From the NCBI GenBank assembly GCA_023213315.1, contig JAKCPI010004981.1, positions 248,001 through 312,000 of the forward strand: a DNA stretch of 64,000 nt. Direction: 5' to 3'. The translations under genes and the position numbers were made by a program. The stretch is from Euborellia annulipes. Its lineage: Eukaryota; Arthropoda; Insecta; Dermaptera; Anisolabididae. The notes under the pieces are model-generated. The model was given only the letters and a program-made list of their open reading frames with translations. It was not told where the DNA came from and did not search any database. This document shows, piece by piece, positions 54,978-64,000 of the stretch. Each line of letters begins with the position of its first letter. Positions within the stretch are counted from its first letter, which is position 1.

Positions 54978-55872
54978 TTTGAAAGTACCTAAATAAATTG
55001 TAAATAAAAAAAAATACTTCACGTATCTATAGGAAAAACAAATTAAAATTCCATATTGAACGAGAAAGGAAAGAAACTTTTTTAAAGCGATATATAGATA
55101 GAAAAGAATTCCCGCTTTATGAACACAACTTTTAGAAATATAAAAATGTCTTATATAAAGTTTTTTTATTTGATCATAAATCATTTTTTTTTTTTTTTAA
55201 TTTTTTATAACAAATTCAATGGCATTAATAAAAAAAATTATCCCTCGTTCTTGAGCCAGGCTTCGGATCTTGAGCTTTGAGCAAATTGCACATCCACCCT
55301 CTGGTCTTTTTTTCTCAATAAGAACAGGGGTGTCAAACTCAATTGGCATCGCGAGCAACTTCACCTTCCATACAAGTTTATATTAATAAACCCTATTTTC
55401 GAATTTTTCTCAATCAAATTTTTATTCATCTTCTGGAAATATTTTTTTTTTTTTTTTATTTTTAATTTTACTTTAATAGATTTTGATTCAATTTTCCTAA
55501 AATTCATTCAAATCTGTTAGTTTTTTCAATAAATTTCATAAAAATATAACAAATCTTAAATATATTTTTAGTAAAATATGTTCTTATTCTCAACAACAAT
55601 CGGGCGCAGCTTTAGGGTGGTCCATATTTATAGAGGTCAAATTTTTTTATAGAAATTTAATAATAAGTACACGTAGATCTTTTCCATTGCATTAAAAAAT
55701 AATGTCTGCAAAATTTGAACTCATTTGTAAAACAGGAACACATGGGTCCATCGCCTTTGAACTTAAAAATTCTCAAATTTTCAAAACTACTCCCTTTGTT
55801 TTCGTCCACAAGGAACTAAATTAATTTCACATTTCAATAAAATTAGAAATTTATTATTTAGAATCTTTTATT
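54978..55872. other. Intron sequence, no gene
   Basis: A hAT-type terminus (CAGGGGTGTCAAACTC) is at about 55326 with no partner; it resembles the one at 455. The rest is AT-rich. Confidence 0.45.
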
Positions 55873-56061
55873 GCTTAAAACAGCGTTTTCCAAACTGTGA
55901 GGCGCGGACTAGTCTAAGGGGAGGCGCGAATATTGGCCACCAAGATCAATTTTCCAAATGATTGCTAGTTTTATAAATAAAATAATAAAATAATTTAGAA
56001 AATTCTGGGACGGAGGTTTTCCTTAATTAAATATGAATAAATAAAAAAAATATTTTTATAT

Positions 56062-56262
56062 AATTTGAGGTATGATAGTTGAAGAAAGCAAACAGATTTT
56101 TATTTTTCAGAATAATTTATTTAATCTAATGGCGATCGATTTCGTCATTTCGCCATTAGATTAAATAAATTATTCTGAAAAATAAAAATCTGTTTGCTTT
56201 CTTCAACTATCATACCTCAAATTCACAATGGCAACGGAAATAGAGCAATATATTCAACGTAT
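56062..56262. mobile_element. Perfect 74-bp palindrome with tail
   Basis: The arms 56062-56135 and 56150-56223 are identical reverse complements (74 of 74) around a 14-nt loop. A tail of about 39 nt follows (ACAATGGCAACGGAAATAG). The left TATTTTTATATAA recurs after the tail at about 56262, a 13-bp duplication that overlaps the arm start by a base or two. Perfect arms imply recent insertion or gene conversion. Confidence 0.8.
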
Positions 56263-56282
56263 TTTTATATAAGTTTATATTT

Positions 56283-56545
56283 TTAGTGCCCTCGGGGCTT
56301 GGTATAGGGGTTTGCGTGCTAACCTCGTATACCAAAAGTCGCGGGTTCGGACCCCAGGCAGTCCAATGATTTTATTTAAGCCATTTGGATACCAAATGGC
56401 TTAAATAAGAATGCCTGGACCCCCAATAGATATATTAAACATTCGAGTATCGTTTAAAGTCTTAAATGGCCTGAGTTGCCGAAAAAACTGTATGAATGTG
56501 AGTGTTGTGAATGAGAAAATAGTGTGAGTGTTAAAAAAAAGAAAA
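56283..56545 (+). mobile_element. tRNA-derived SINE 1, plus strand, full length
   Basis: A-box-like GGCTTGGTATAGGGGTTTGC and B-box-like GCGGGTTCGGACCCC (about 56340-56355), then the body with AAATGGCTTAAATAAGAAT (56395 onward) and a tail GAGTGTTAAAAAAAAG. This copy shows the whole element, about 260 bp, in one orientation. Confidence 0.75.
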
Positions 56546-58660
56546 AAGATTGGATTAGGGGTTGAAAAATTGAAAAAAATATTTTTTAAATTTATTCTAG
56601 CTCAATTGAAGCCAAATAAATAGAAAACATTCAAAAAACAGCGTTGATTATTATTTTGATTAGAGGGGATGAAGGGTTGATTAAGAAAGGCCTTGGAATA
56701 TTCCAAATCACTTGTTGACATTTTTTTCCAGCTCTAAATATAGTTAGATTAGAGTAAAAGATATTTTTTTACTTTTAATAAAAAGGGAATTGTTATTTTG
56801 ATCTATTTTATTTCAAAACAAACAGAGAAAGACAAGTCTCGTTCAGTCGAGTTGGTGGCCGGGCCGACAGGCGCGCCGAGCTGCTGTCTTTTTTAGTTGC
56901 GTTTTAAGTGAATAAAAGTGAATAATTAATATAGTGTAACCCACCCTGACCACCCCGTCAGCTTACACACCCTCTTGAGCGCATTATTAAAGGTAATTAA
57001 TATGTATTTTATCTTTGAAAAAAAAAAAATGATAGAAACAAATAATTTGATTGCGAAAAACTATTCTTTTGAATATGAAATTAAATATTTTGTATTTCCG
57101 AAAGGGTAGAGGGAGAATATAAGCTGTTGAAAGAGGGAGGGGGGAGTGTAGGTGTCATTGAAAAAAAATTAGTTTTTTATTTTTTATCTTTTTTTTTTTT
57201 AAACACTCACACTTTTTTCTCATTCACACTCACAATCACACTCACATTCACCCAGTCTTTTCGGCAACTCAGGCCATTTAAGACTTTGACGATAACCGTT
57301 ATTAATTAATAATATACATGTCGGGGGTCCAGGCATTTCAATTTTTGGTATCCAAATTCTATATGGCCCATATTTTTGTTAATCAAATTTTCTAAATATA
57401 CTTTTACACATGGGTGGATTAAGGGTTGAAAATTAAAATAAAATAATTTCAAAATAAAATAAAAATTAAAATAATTATTTATAAATGTATTAAAATTATT
57501 TTGAGAGTAATTTCGCGGTGAAGGCTCGCATTTCCTCAAGGGGGGGGGAGGTATGAAGACACTAACCAGGGGGGTTAATGCCCCATCCCCTATAATGCAT
57601 AAAGATATTAATGTTTTGTCATACTTTTACTAAAAAATAAGTGCATTCCGTTTGTATTAAAATTTATATTCAATATTTAGCAAATGTTATAGTAGGATAG
57701 AAACAATTTAATGTCATTCTAAAATTTCTTATTACTGGGGCGGAATTAATTTTTGAAGATTTCGAAACTCTCATAACAGATAATAATAACACAGGGTAAC
57801 TTAGGAACCCTTCGAATCCCTTGTAGAATTTTGTAGGGATTTTTTTCATTAGGTAGAAAAGTAAGATATGATTAATCCACTTAGAATTTTACTGGGGTGT
57901 GTTACCGCATCTTTTTTATAGAACTAATCTCAATTCGGATTTTTACTTTCTCTTACCTATATGTATAAGTTAATACACATATATATATATATATAGAGAG
58001 AAAGTATTGGATTCATGTCAAAAATTCGATGTTGAGTCTTTGATCGATATACACGTTCTGAGGTCCCCTGAATCCAAAAAATGTGGTTTTCGCAACATGG
58101 TCTGTGTGTCTGTTTGGGTTCAATTTAAAGCATGAAGGAATTGAGCTAGGAGGTTGAAATTTTATATTTAATTTAGGCACCCCCCTAGGGTGTGAAAATA
58201 AGATTTGAGAAAAATATTTTTCTTCATGAATGAAAGTTAGAAGAAAACGCAGCCATCCTCGGAGCTGTTAATGGTCATCCGAGGATGGCTTTGACCAAGG
58301 CCGAAACGTCAGCTTTTAAAATATATTTTTAAAGAAAAAATTCTCGCTTCGTTTTCTTCTAACTTCCATTCCTGATACAAATTCCACCAGCCATAAGATA
58401 CCCTTATACCATACTAGGTCTAGTCTACGGGGAGGCGCGAATATTGGCCACCAGGACCCATTTTCCAAATGATTGCTAGTTTTAATATAAATAAGAATAA
58501 ATAAAAAAAATATTTTTATATAAATTTATATTTTTTAGCATTGAAAATTTTTGTTTTTGTATTATTTTATAAAACGGGAGGGGGGGGGGGAGCCGTCATA
58601 AGATTAATTATTTTTAGGGGAGGCGTCATAACATAAAGTTTGGAAACCACTGGCTTAAAA

Positions 58661-59679
58661 TTACCTTAAATAATACATAATACTAATAGATTTTTAATAA
58701 TCCAATCTTCCTCAATTTTAATTTTGCTTAAAGCATTTGAATGTAACATGTTAAAAAGTCATTCAAACTATCTTTAAATTTTTGCTCGTCCTTGAGCCAT
58801 AGCAAAGTGGTAGCCTCTTGTGCTAGGGGTCTAAATAATATTCCGTGGGCTAATTAGTATAGAAATAAAAGCATTTAAAAAGACATGCGCCTTGAATTCT
58901 GATTTTAAAGAGAGCTAGATTAAATTGTATCATCTGTCAAAGTTCCTCAGCATAATTTCTTTTTCATTTCATAATTATTTGTCAATCATATTTTTTAGTT
59001 CGATTATATAAAATTCTATTTAATTAACAAATGTTTGAGGCCGTATTCTAATATTGGAATATATTCATTAGCGAGTCAATATAATAATGATATATTTTTA
59101 TGAAATTTATTAAAAAACTAACAGATTTGAAAATTTTTTTACAAATATTTAGGAAAATTAAATAAAAACCTTGGCATATTATTCATATTATTTTAAACCC
59201 TTAAATTAATTAAAGAATGATTAAAAAAAAATATATTTCCAGAAGTGGGGTGATACGAAATCTCCAGTGCTCTTCACTTTTCTTCCTTAGTAGTTGAAAA
59301 TAAATAAAAAAAATTTTATTTAGGCTTAACTCTCTTTCTTTATCAATTACACTGGCTAGAGTCACTCGAAACAACAATTTTTTATTTCTCCTTGGCTGAT
59401 TTTTTTATTTCGCCTCATTTGAAATCTACAGTCAGATAATTCTTTATTTTTTTGATGTATCGCCTGATTGAAATAGCATAGAACCGTGTTTGAAAGTTTA
59501 AAGTGAAAGCAATGTTAATTTTAACTATGATAATTGTTTGTAAACAGTCCACGAATAATTTCAATCAAAAAATTCCTAATCAATAAAAAAAAATTATTAT
59601 TACAAAAAAAAACACAGATCTATTCTCTAATTAAAAAAGTTAACTTTTAACATTTGAAATCAGCGTTATTCATTTTAAC
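58661..59679. other. Intron: segment duplicated at 45.6-48.1 kb, then unassigned
   Basis: 58661-59040 matches 45600-45716 + 46593-46831 + 48033-48070 in order, including TCTTGTGCTAGGGGTC and CCGTGGGCTAATTAGTATAG. It lacks both hAT insertions and so serves as their empty site. 59041-59679 is AT-rich without features. Confidence 0.7.
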
Positions 59680-60150
59680 ACCTTGCCTCAAATTGCTATT
59701 CTGTGGGCAAAAACTTTAACCTCAATAATAGTCAATAGTGTTAAAAATTATTGTCATGTCTAGGGGGTGCCTTTAATATTTTAACGCCGTATTTAATGCA
59801 TAAAAATGGCGTTTTTAAGTAAGGTTATGAATATGACAACATGTTAACGTCGCTTTGTTTAGAGAAAATATTTTTTTAACTTTAATATGTCAGATAGACA
59901 CTAGATTGAAAATAATAAATGGAGTTAGTAATGTGCATGCGCGAAAAGTTATCGAGGGGTGTAAAAACACGAACAAGCAGAAAACATATGGATCCTTAAC
60001 ACCTGGTGTTGAAAAGCAAAATGTTAACGTCGCTGAGAAAACTTGGTTTCAGAGAATAGCATTTTTTAACGCTGGTGTTATTACTTTACTTTTTAACACC
60101 CAATTTATGATGTTAAATTTTAACATCTGTTTTTATTGAATAGACCTGTA
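59680..60150 (+). repeat. Interspersed repeat shared with 40080-41780
   Basis: TTTTAACACCTTGCCTCAAA at about 59675 matches 40090-40110. TTTAACGCCGTATTTAATGC and CATGTTAACGTCGCT follow as at 41620-41710. The GAGAATAGCATTTTTTAACG segment occurs at about 60052, as at 41731. It is probably a DNA transposon; ends were not resolved. Confidence 0.55.
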
Positions 60151-60280
60151 GTAGGCGTTTGTAATGGATTTAGGTAAAAGCTTTGATGTAATTTTATAAA
60201 ATTTTTGTTTATTCCTTTCTGGCTGCAAGCATTTTAATTAATGTATCTAAGAACAATAGTGAGTGCTATAATTGTTGTAG

Positions 60281-60558
60281 CTGTTCCAGTGTTAGTAAAA
60301 CAACCTCATGAAGCGAACGTGGTAGAGGGTTCGTCTTGGCGTTTTGATTGTGAAGCCCGTGGATCTCCTACTCCGAGTGTGTTTTGGGCACGTGAGGGCA
60401 CTCAACTGCTCATGTTCCCTGGACATACCTACGGCAGATTTCATGTGCTTGACAACGGCACCTTACTTATCTCACCTGTCACGCGTCATGATGCCGGCTT
60501 CTTTGTGTGTTCCGCCCTCAGCGAGGTTGGCTCCACCACTGCTAGGGCTCTTCTCCAG
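60281..60558 (+). CDS. robo: Robo receptor exon: Ig4
   Basis: The complete Ig4 domain is in one 278-bp exon: VPVLVKQPHEANVVEG, FDCEARGSPTPSVFWAREGT, RFHVLDNGTLLISPVTRHDA, GFFVCSALSEVGSTTARALL, Q. It has both cysteines, the tryptophan and an N-glycosylation sequon (NGT). The last strand has F in place of the usual Y of D-x-G-x-Y-x-C. The acceptor is set at TTGTTGTAG|CT; an in-frame alternative is TTCCAG|TG (start 60290), three codons shorter. Donor CCAG|GTAATT, phase 0 out. Ig4 mediates dimer contacts in vertebrate Robo. Confidence 0.92.
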
Positions 60559-60589
60559 GTAATTTAATTTATTTTTAAAATGTAATTGT

Positions 60590-61510
60590 TATTATATAAT
60601 AAATAGCGGAGTCTGTCCGTCTGTCCGTTCATCCGTCTGTCACGCTCTGTTTGACCAGCTTCACGTTGGAATTATGAAACGAAATTTTGCAGTCTTATAG
60701 AGGCAAGGGCGGATCCAGAAGTGTTTCTGCGGGGGGGGGGGGATCTGGTGTGACTGGTCGCACAACACACAACTTTTTCTTAATTTCGGTAATTTAAAGG
60801 CGCGTTCTGTACTTGTTTGCCAGAATATAAATACAAATCAAATTTTTAAGTATTAATATTTAAAATTTTACATTAAAAATCAATTTTTTTGCGAAAAAAG
60901 TTGTTTTTGATTTTCAAATCTCAGGGGGAGGTAATTACCCTTCCCCCCCCTTGGTTCAGAAAAATTTCTTGGGTCCCTAAATTCTCAAAAGGGAGGCTCA
61001 AAAATTTCAGAAAATCCACAATTTGCTTTGAAAAATTTATGAAAAATAAAAGCCAATCAATTAAAATATTATAATTAAATCTTTCAAATGAAAATTAATA
61101 AAAATTTATTTGACACGAACTTGTAAAATTATAATTTTACAAGTTATTAACATGTCTAAATCAACATATGAATAAATATAGTAATGTACATTTACCTATG
61201 ACAACTCCCGTTTGCCTTATGATGATCGAATAACTTTGAACCAAAACGTCGGGAGTTTCATTAATTTAGAGACAGACACCTCTTCCTGGCTGCCACTTCG
61301 TCAGAAGCGTAATTTCAAATTTTACTTGGGGGGGGGGGGGCTTCTTAAAATTTATTTACAAATAAGTATTTCAAATTTGGCTAAAAAGATATTTAATTTT
61401 ATTAATTTTTAAATTTTTTACAATTTATGTATCCTCTTGATTAAGAAAAGACGAGGGTCCGCCTGCGGCGGAAGGAGGTCCAGGGAGGCAAAGGCGGGCG
61501 GAGCGGCTAG
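60590..61510 (+). mobile_element. Helitron-like element with hAT fragment, in the Ig4-Ig5 intron
   Basis: Starts near a GTCTGTCCGTCTGTCCG run and the block CACGCTCTGTTTGACCAGCT. Ends GGCGGGCGGAGCGGCTAG at 61510. At 60704 a hAT-like end (CAAGGGCGGATCCAGAAG) begins without a matching end. 61200-61310 contains a degraded GAUGAUCGAAU ... AAAACGUC text. Almost the whole 986-bp intron is this element, so the intron was short before insertion. Confidence 0.55.
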
Positions 61511-61544
61511 TATTTAAATAATTAACGAATGACTTTTTTGACAG

Positions 61545-61731
61545 GTGGTATCAAGCGAGGACGAGCCACCACCGGTAATCGAACTCGGTCCCGCGAACCA
61601 GAGTCTTCCATTAGCAAGCTCCGGGAGTCTTCACTGCGAGGCTAGTGCTACTGTCTCTTGGCTCAAGGACGGACAACCTCTACGCCGGCCTGACGCCGGC
61701 ATGCAGCATGCCAGCACGCTTCACCTAAAAA
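61545..61731 (+). CDS. robo: Robo receptor exon: first part of Ig5
   Basis: 187 bp, phase 0 in, phase 1 out. VVSSEDEPPPVIELGPANQS, LPLASSGSLHCEASATVSWL, KDGQPLRRPDAGMQHASTLH, LK. PPPVI-GP-NQS matches the Robo Ig5 start PPPVIRQGPVNQT, with the sequon NQS. The cysteine-to-tryptophan interval is about four residues shorter than usual (the GSPVP turn is absent). Acceptor TTTTTTGACAG, donor AAAA|GTAAGC. The second cysteine must be in the next exon, beyond the window. Confidence 0.88.
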
Positions 61732-62351
61732 GTAAGCCGGCACTGCTCCCACTTCTTCTTCACTTACTTTCCCAACCCACACACAAAATCTCAGAACCAG
61801 ACACATTTGTTTAAAATCCCCGGGTTTATCTCACACAATAGCCAAGTGACCAGTATTTTTTTTTTTTTTTTTTTTTTTGACAAACCTTGATCGACATTTT
61901 TATAACCAAAAGAAATCAGAAAAAAAAAACTCTCCTCGTTGCAACTAAAAACAATATTTCTTTTTGATTGAAATCACATCGTAATAAATTTAAATTTAAA
62001 AAAATGGGAAATTCAATGTGAGAAGAATAAAATTCTCGGTGATCATATATTCACCTCGAATGAAATTTAAATCGCCATTTTAATGCTCGGTAATAAATTA
62101 ATTTGTCTGTTTCTTTGATTATTTAAATTTTCTTAACACATCTCTCTTTTATATAGTATGTATACTTTCTACCAATTAGTTTACAATTTAAATTCGTTAC
62201 TGACGTTGCTCTTTTCCCTATAATAAAAATGAAAGATGAAAATTGAAAAAAAAATCGTTATATTAATACTTTAAAGTACAATAACTGAAGTACTTTGCAG
62301 TTTTTTCGAATTCTTCAAAATTTAAGAATTTTTAAAATCATTATTTTCACT
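61732..62351. other. Intron downstream of Ig5a exon
   Basis: Starts with a pyrimidine-rich stretch, a T-run at 61857-61878, then AT-rich sequence. No second Ig5 exon is visible. Confidence 0.55.
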
Positions 62352-62378
62352 TTTTACTTTCTCTTACCTATATGCATG

Positions 62379-62421
<43 letters not shown>

Positions 62422-63260
62422 AGAGAAAGTATTGGGTTCATGTCAAAAATTCGATATCGAGATTTTAATGGAAATACACGTTTTGAGTCCAAAAATGTGG
62501 GTCCCGTAAAATGACTATGAACAAAATACCTCAATAACAATAAGACTTAAGAGTAGTGACATCATTTCAACTTTTTCTTGGGGGAGGTAGCAAATTTTTT
62601 TCCTGGGGGGGGGGGGCAAACATTTTTTTTCTTAAAATTTATTTACAAATAGGTACTCAAATTCGGCCAAAAGATATTTATATCAATTAATTATTTAATA
62701 GCGTACAGTTTATATACTCGTAGATATACTTTAAAGTATTTTATTTAGAATATATAGGTCGGCCTTCCTTCCAAAAAAAAAAAAATTAAATTATAAACAT
62801 CAGAGCCCTTGGGGTGGGGGCCCCCTGTCCCCTTCCCAAATGACGCCACTGCTTAAGAGGTTGAAATTTTATATTTAAGTTAGGTATTCCCCTGTGTCGT
62901 GACACAAAGTTTTTGAACAAAATCGATCAGATTAGGCCTAGTATTACTTTACTGAAGTATTTTTCAGTTTTTTTTTTCTTAAAATATGGTAGCCTATAGC
63001 AATTTTGATTAAAATTCATAAATCAATAGATACTTTTTAAAAAGTATATCAGTAAAATTTTTCTTTAAAATAGTTTAAAGTAAACTTTACTGATATACTT
63101 TTTCAGTTTTTTTCGAATTCCCCTAAATTCACTGGAACAATTTTGATTTTAATTCATAAATCAATTATTTTTTTACATGCTCTTTAAAATGTATATTCTC
63201 CTTTTACTCTCAAAAATGTTTATTGTATGCTCTACGACCGCCCACACCATATTTTTCAGT
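62352..63260 (+). repeat. R1 element split by a hAT insertion
   Basis: ACTTTCTCTTACC at about 62355, a (TA)n run (62380-62416), the first body block to about 62520, the hAT 62554-62851, then TTGAAATTTTATATTTAAG and the body to CTACGACCGCCCACACCATATTTTT. Confidence 0.65.
62554..62851. mobile_element. Short hAT element, TSD CTTAAGAG
   Basis: The ends TAGTGACATCATTT and AAATGACGCCACTG are inverted with a few changes. CTTAAGAG is exact at 62546-62553 and 62852-62859. 298 bp with a G-run (62605-62616), no coding. Confidence 0.85.
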
Positions 63261-64000
63261 GGTTAATTAATATTAATACTTGAAATACTTTTCGTATTTC
63301 ACCAGTGCAATGCTCAAATACTGGTACAGCCCCTTGAATCTCTTTCATTGAGGATTATAAAAGTAAAAGAGTAATTTATCTCAACTCTCAGTCCGAAAAA
63401 ATCCCAGGTTATTCCCGCCTCTTTCTTCTTGGCGGACGGTCGTAAAGAGGGAGCATTCGAAAAATATTCATTCAATCTTGAAAATACTTTCTTCTTCAAT
63501 TTACGAATCATTTGTTTTATTTTATTTAGGCCCAACCCTCTTCTGAGCTATGCACTAACCAAGTCCCTTTATTTCCCCCCCCCCCCCTATCGTCATTAGA
63601 TTTTTTCAATTCATCCTACTAAAAGGTTCTTTTATAAGTATTTATTAGATCAAACTTATTTTCCAAAGTTTCAAGACGGAGAATTCAATTTGTATTCTTA
63701 TAAATGAAACTTGAGATATAATTTGTCCAAGGAGGTGATAAAAAAAATGACAACTTCCTCTCTCAATTCTGTATCTGTCGTCACATTCTTTCTTTCGAGA
63801 GGTTACGGCCTCAATTTTCATCCTTTGAATTACTTTCTTTATATCATTTTAATATTTCTTTGCTCTACCTTTTCCACCTTGCTTTAATGTTTTTTATTAC
63901 TTTTATTTTTGAATTTTTATTCAACTATTAACTTACGAATTACTTTTTTATTAAAGAAAATAAAATATTTTTTTCATATATAAATAATAAAAAAAAAATT
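63261..64000. other. Intron to window end, nothing recognised
   Basis: A 73-codon minus-strand frame (63314-63535) has no domain features. A C-run is at about 63577-63587. No Ig or FN3 coding text was found. Confidence 0.5.

Larger units (their letters stand above)
55881..58652 (+). mobile_element. Composite hAT unit, copy III, TSD GCTTAAAA
   Basis: GCTTAAAA is exact at 55873-55880 and 58653-58660, around CAGCGTTTTCCAAACT and GTTTGGAAACCACTG. The first short hAT element has lost its right half, replaced by a tailed palindrome and SINE 1. The second (about 58411-58652) has a damaged left end. The cargo between (about 56547-58410) follows copies I and II in order: promoter-like block (56830-57000), SINE 1 fragment (57183-57345), R1 fragment (57942-58215), ribozyme-like half palindrome (58245-58345). 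2772 bp. Confidence 0.85.

Noticed and set aside
1..64000. Prokaryotic features (operons, ribosome binding sites, terminators, phage or defence genes)
   Set aside because: The split Ig exons with GT-AG introns and SINEs show a eukaryotic nuclear genome; none of these features applies.

Overview
The window is eukaryotic: about 70% A+T, with short coding islands bounded by GT-AG splice sites inside very large introns packed with transposable elements. The only host gene I can support is a roundabout (Robo) axon-guidance receptor on the + strand, seen as six internal exons. They encode Ig2 (18335-18488 and 21935-22065), Ig3 (44755-44889 and 52568-52699), Ig4 (60281-60558) and the first part of Ig5 (61545-61731). 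All splice phases agree. The start codon, signal peptide and Ig1 lie upstream; the rest of Ig5, the FN3 repeats, the membrane segment and the cytoplasmic tail lie downstream. Arthropod Robo proteins are the closest match I can recall. A compact-exon, AT-rich, repeat-choked genome would fit a crustacean such as a parasitic copepod, but that species guess is weak.

Everything else is intron, and most of it is mobile DNA. (1) An unclassified 0.6-1 kb family, here called R1, with about 25 copies or fragments. One edge is an AT-rich hairpin bounded by ACTTTCTCTTACC; the other is a hairpin of about 90 nt bounded by AAATCTGGTGTGAC. (2) At least a dozen hAT-type elements, most with readable 8-bp target duplications. 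Three are copies of a 2.8-kb composite made of a short hAT element, a 2.2-kb cargo, and the same short element again in direct orientation. (3) Helitron-like elements (TC...CTAG ends). (4) An internally deleted mariner and a pogo-like remnant, each with a transposase fragment. (5) tRNA-derived SINEs of three kinds. (6) Palindromic elements that resemble non-autonomous Penelope-type retroelements and carry hammerhead-ribozyme-like motifs (CUGANGA, helix II, GAAACGUC, with a stem I that pairs flush).

Layout: 1-18334, intron with R1, the first composite, a TIR element, Helitrons, mariner, ribozyme palindromes and SINEs; 18335-22065, Ig2 exons; 22066-44754, a 22.7-kb intron with a nested Helitron/hAT/pogo/Helitron stack, the second composite and several palindromes; 44755-52699, Ig3 exons around two large hAT elements with GC-rich tandem repeats; 52700-60280, ribozyme palindrome and third composite; 60281-61731, Ig4 and Ig5 exons; the remainder, intron.

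The strongest non-gene signal is the set of hammerhead-like motifs, several in opposed pairs inside palindromic elements with 10-13 bp target duplications and a short one-sided tail. The composite hAT units are second. No RNA secondary structure, alignment or database search was run; all pairings and boundaries were read by eye.
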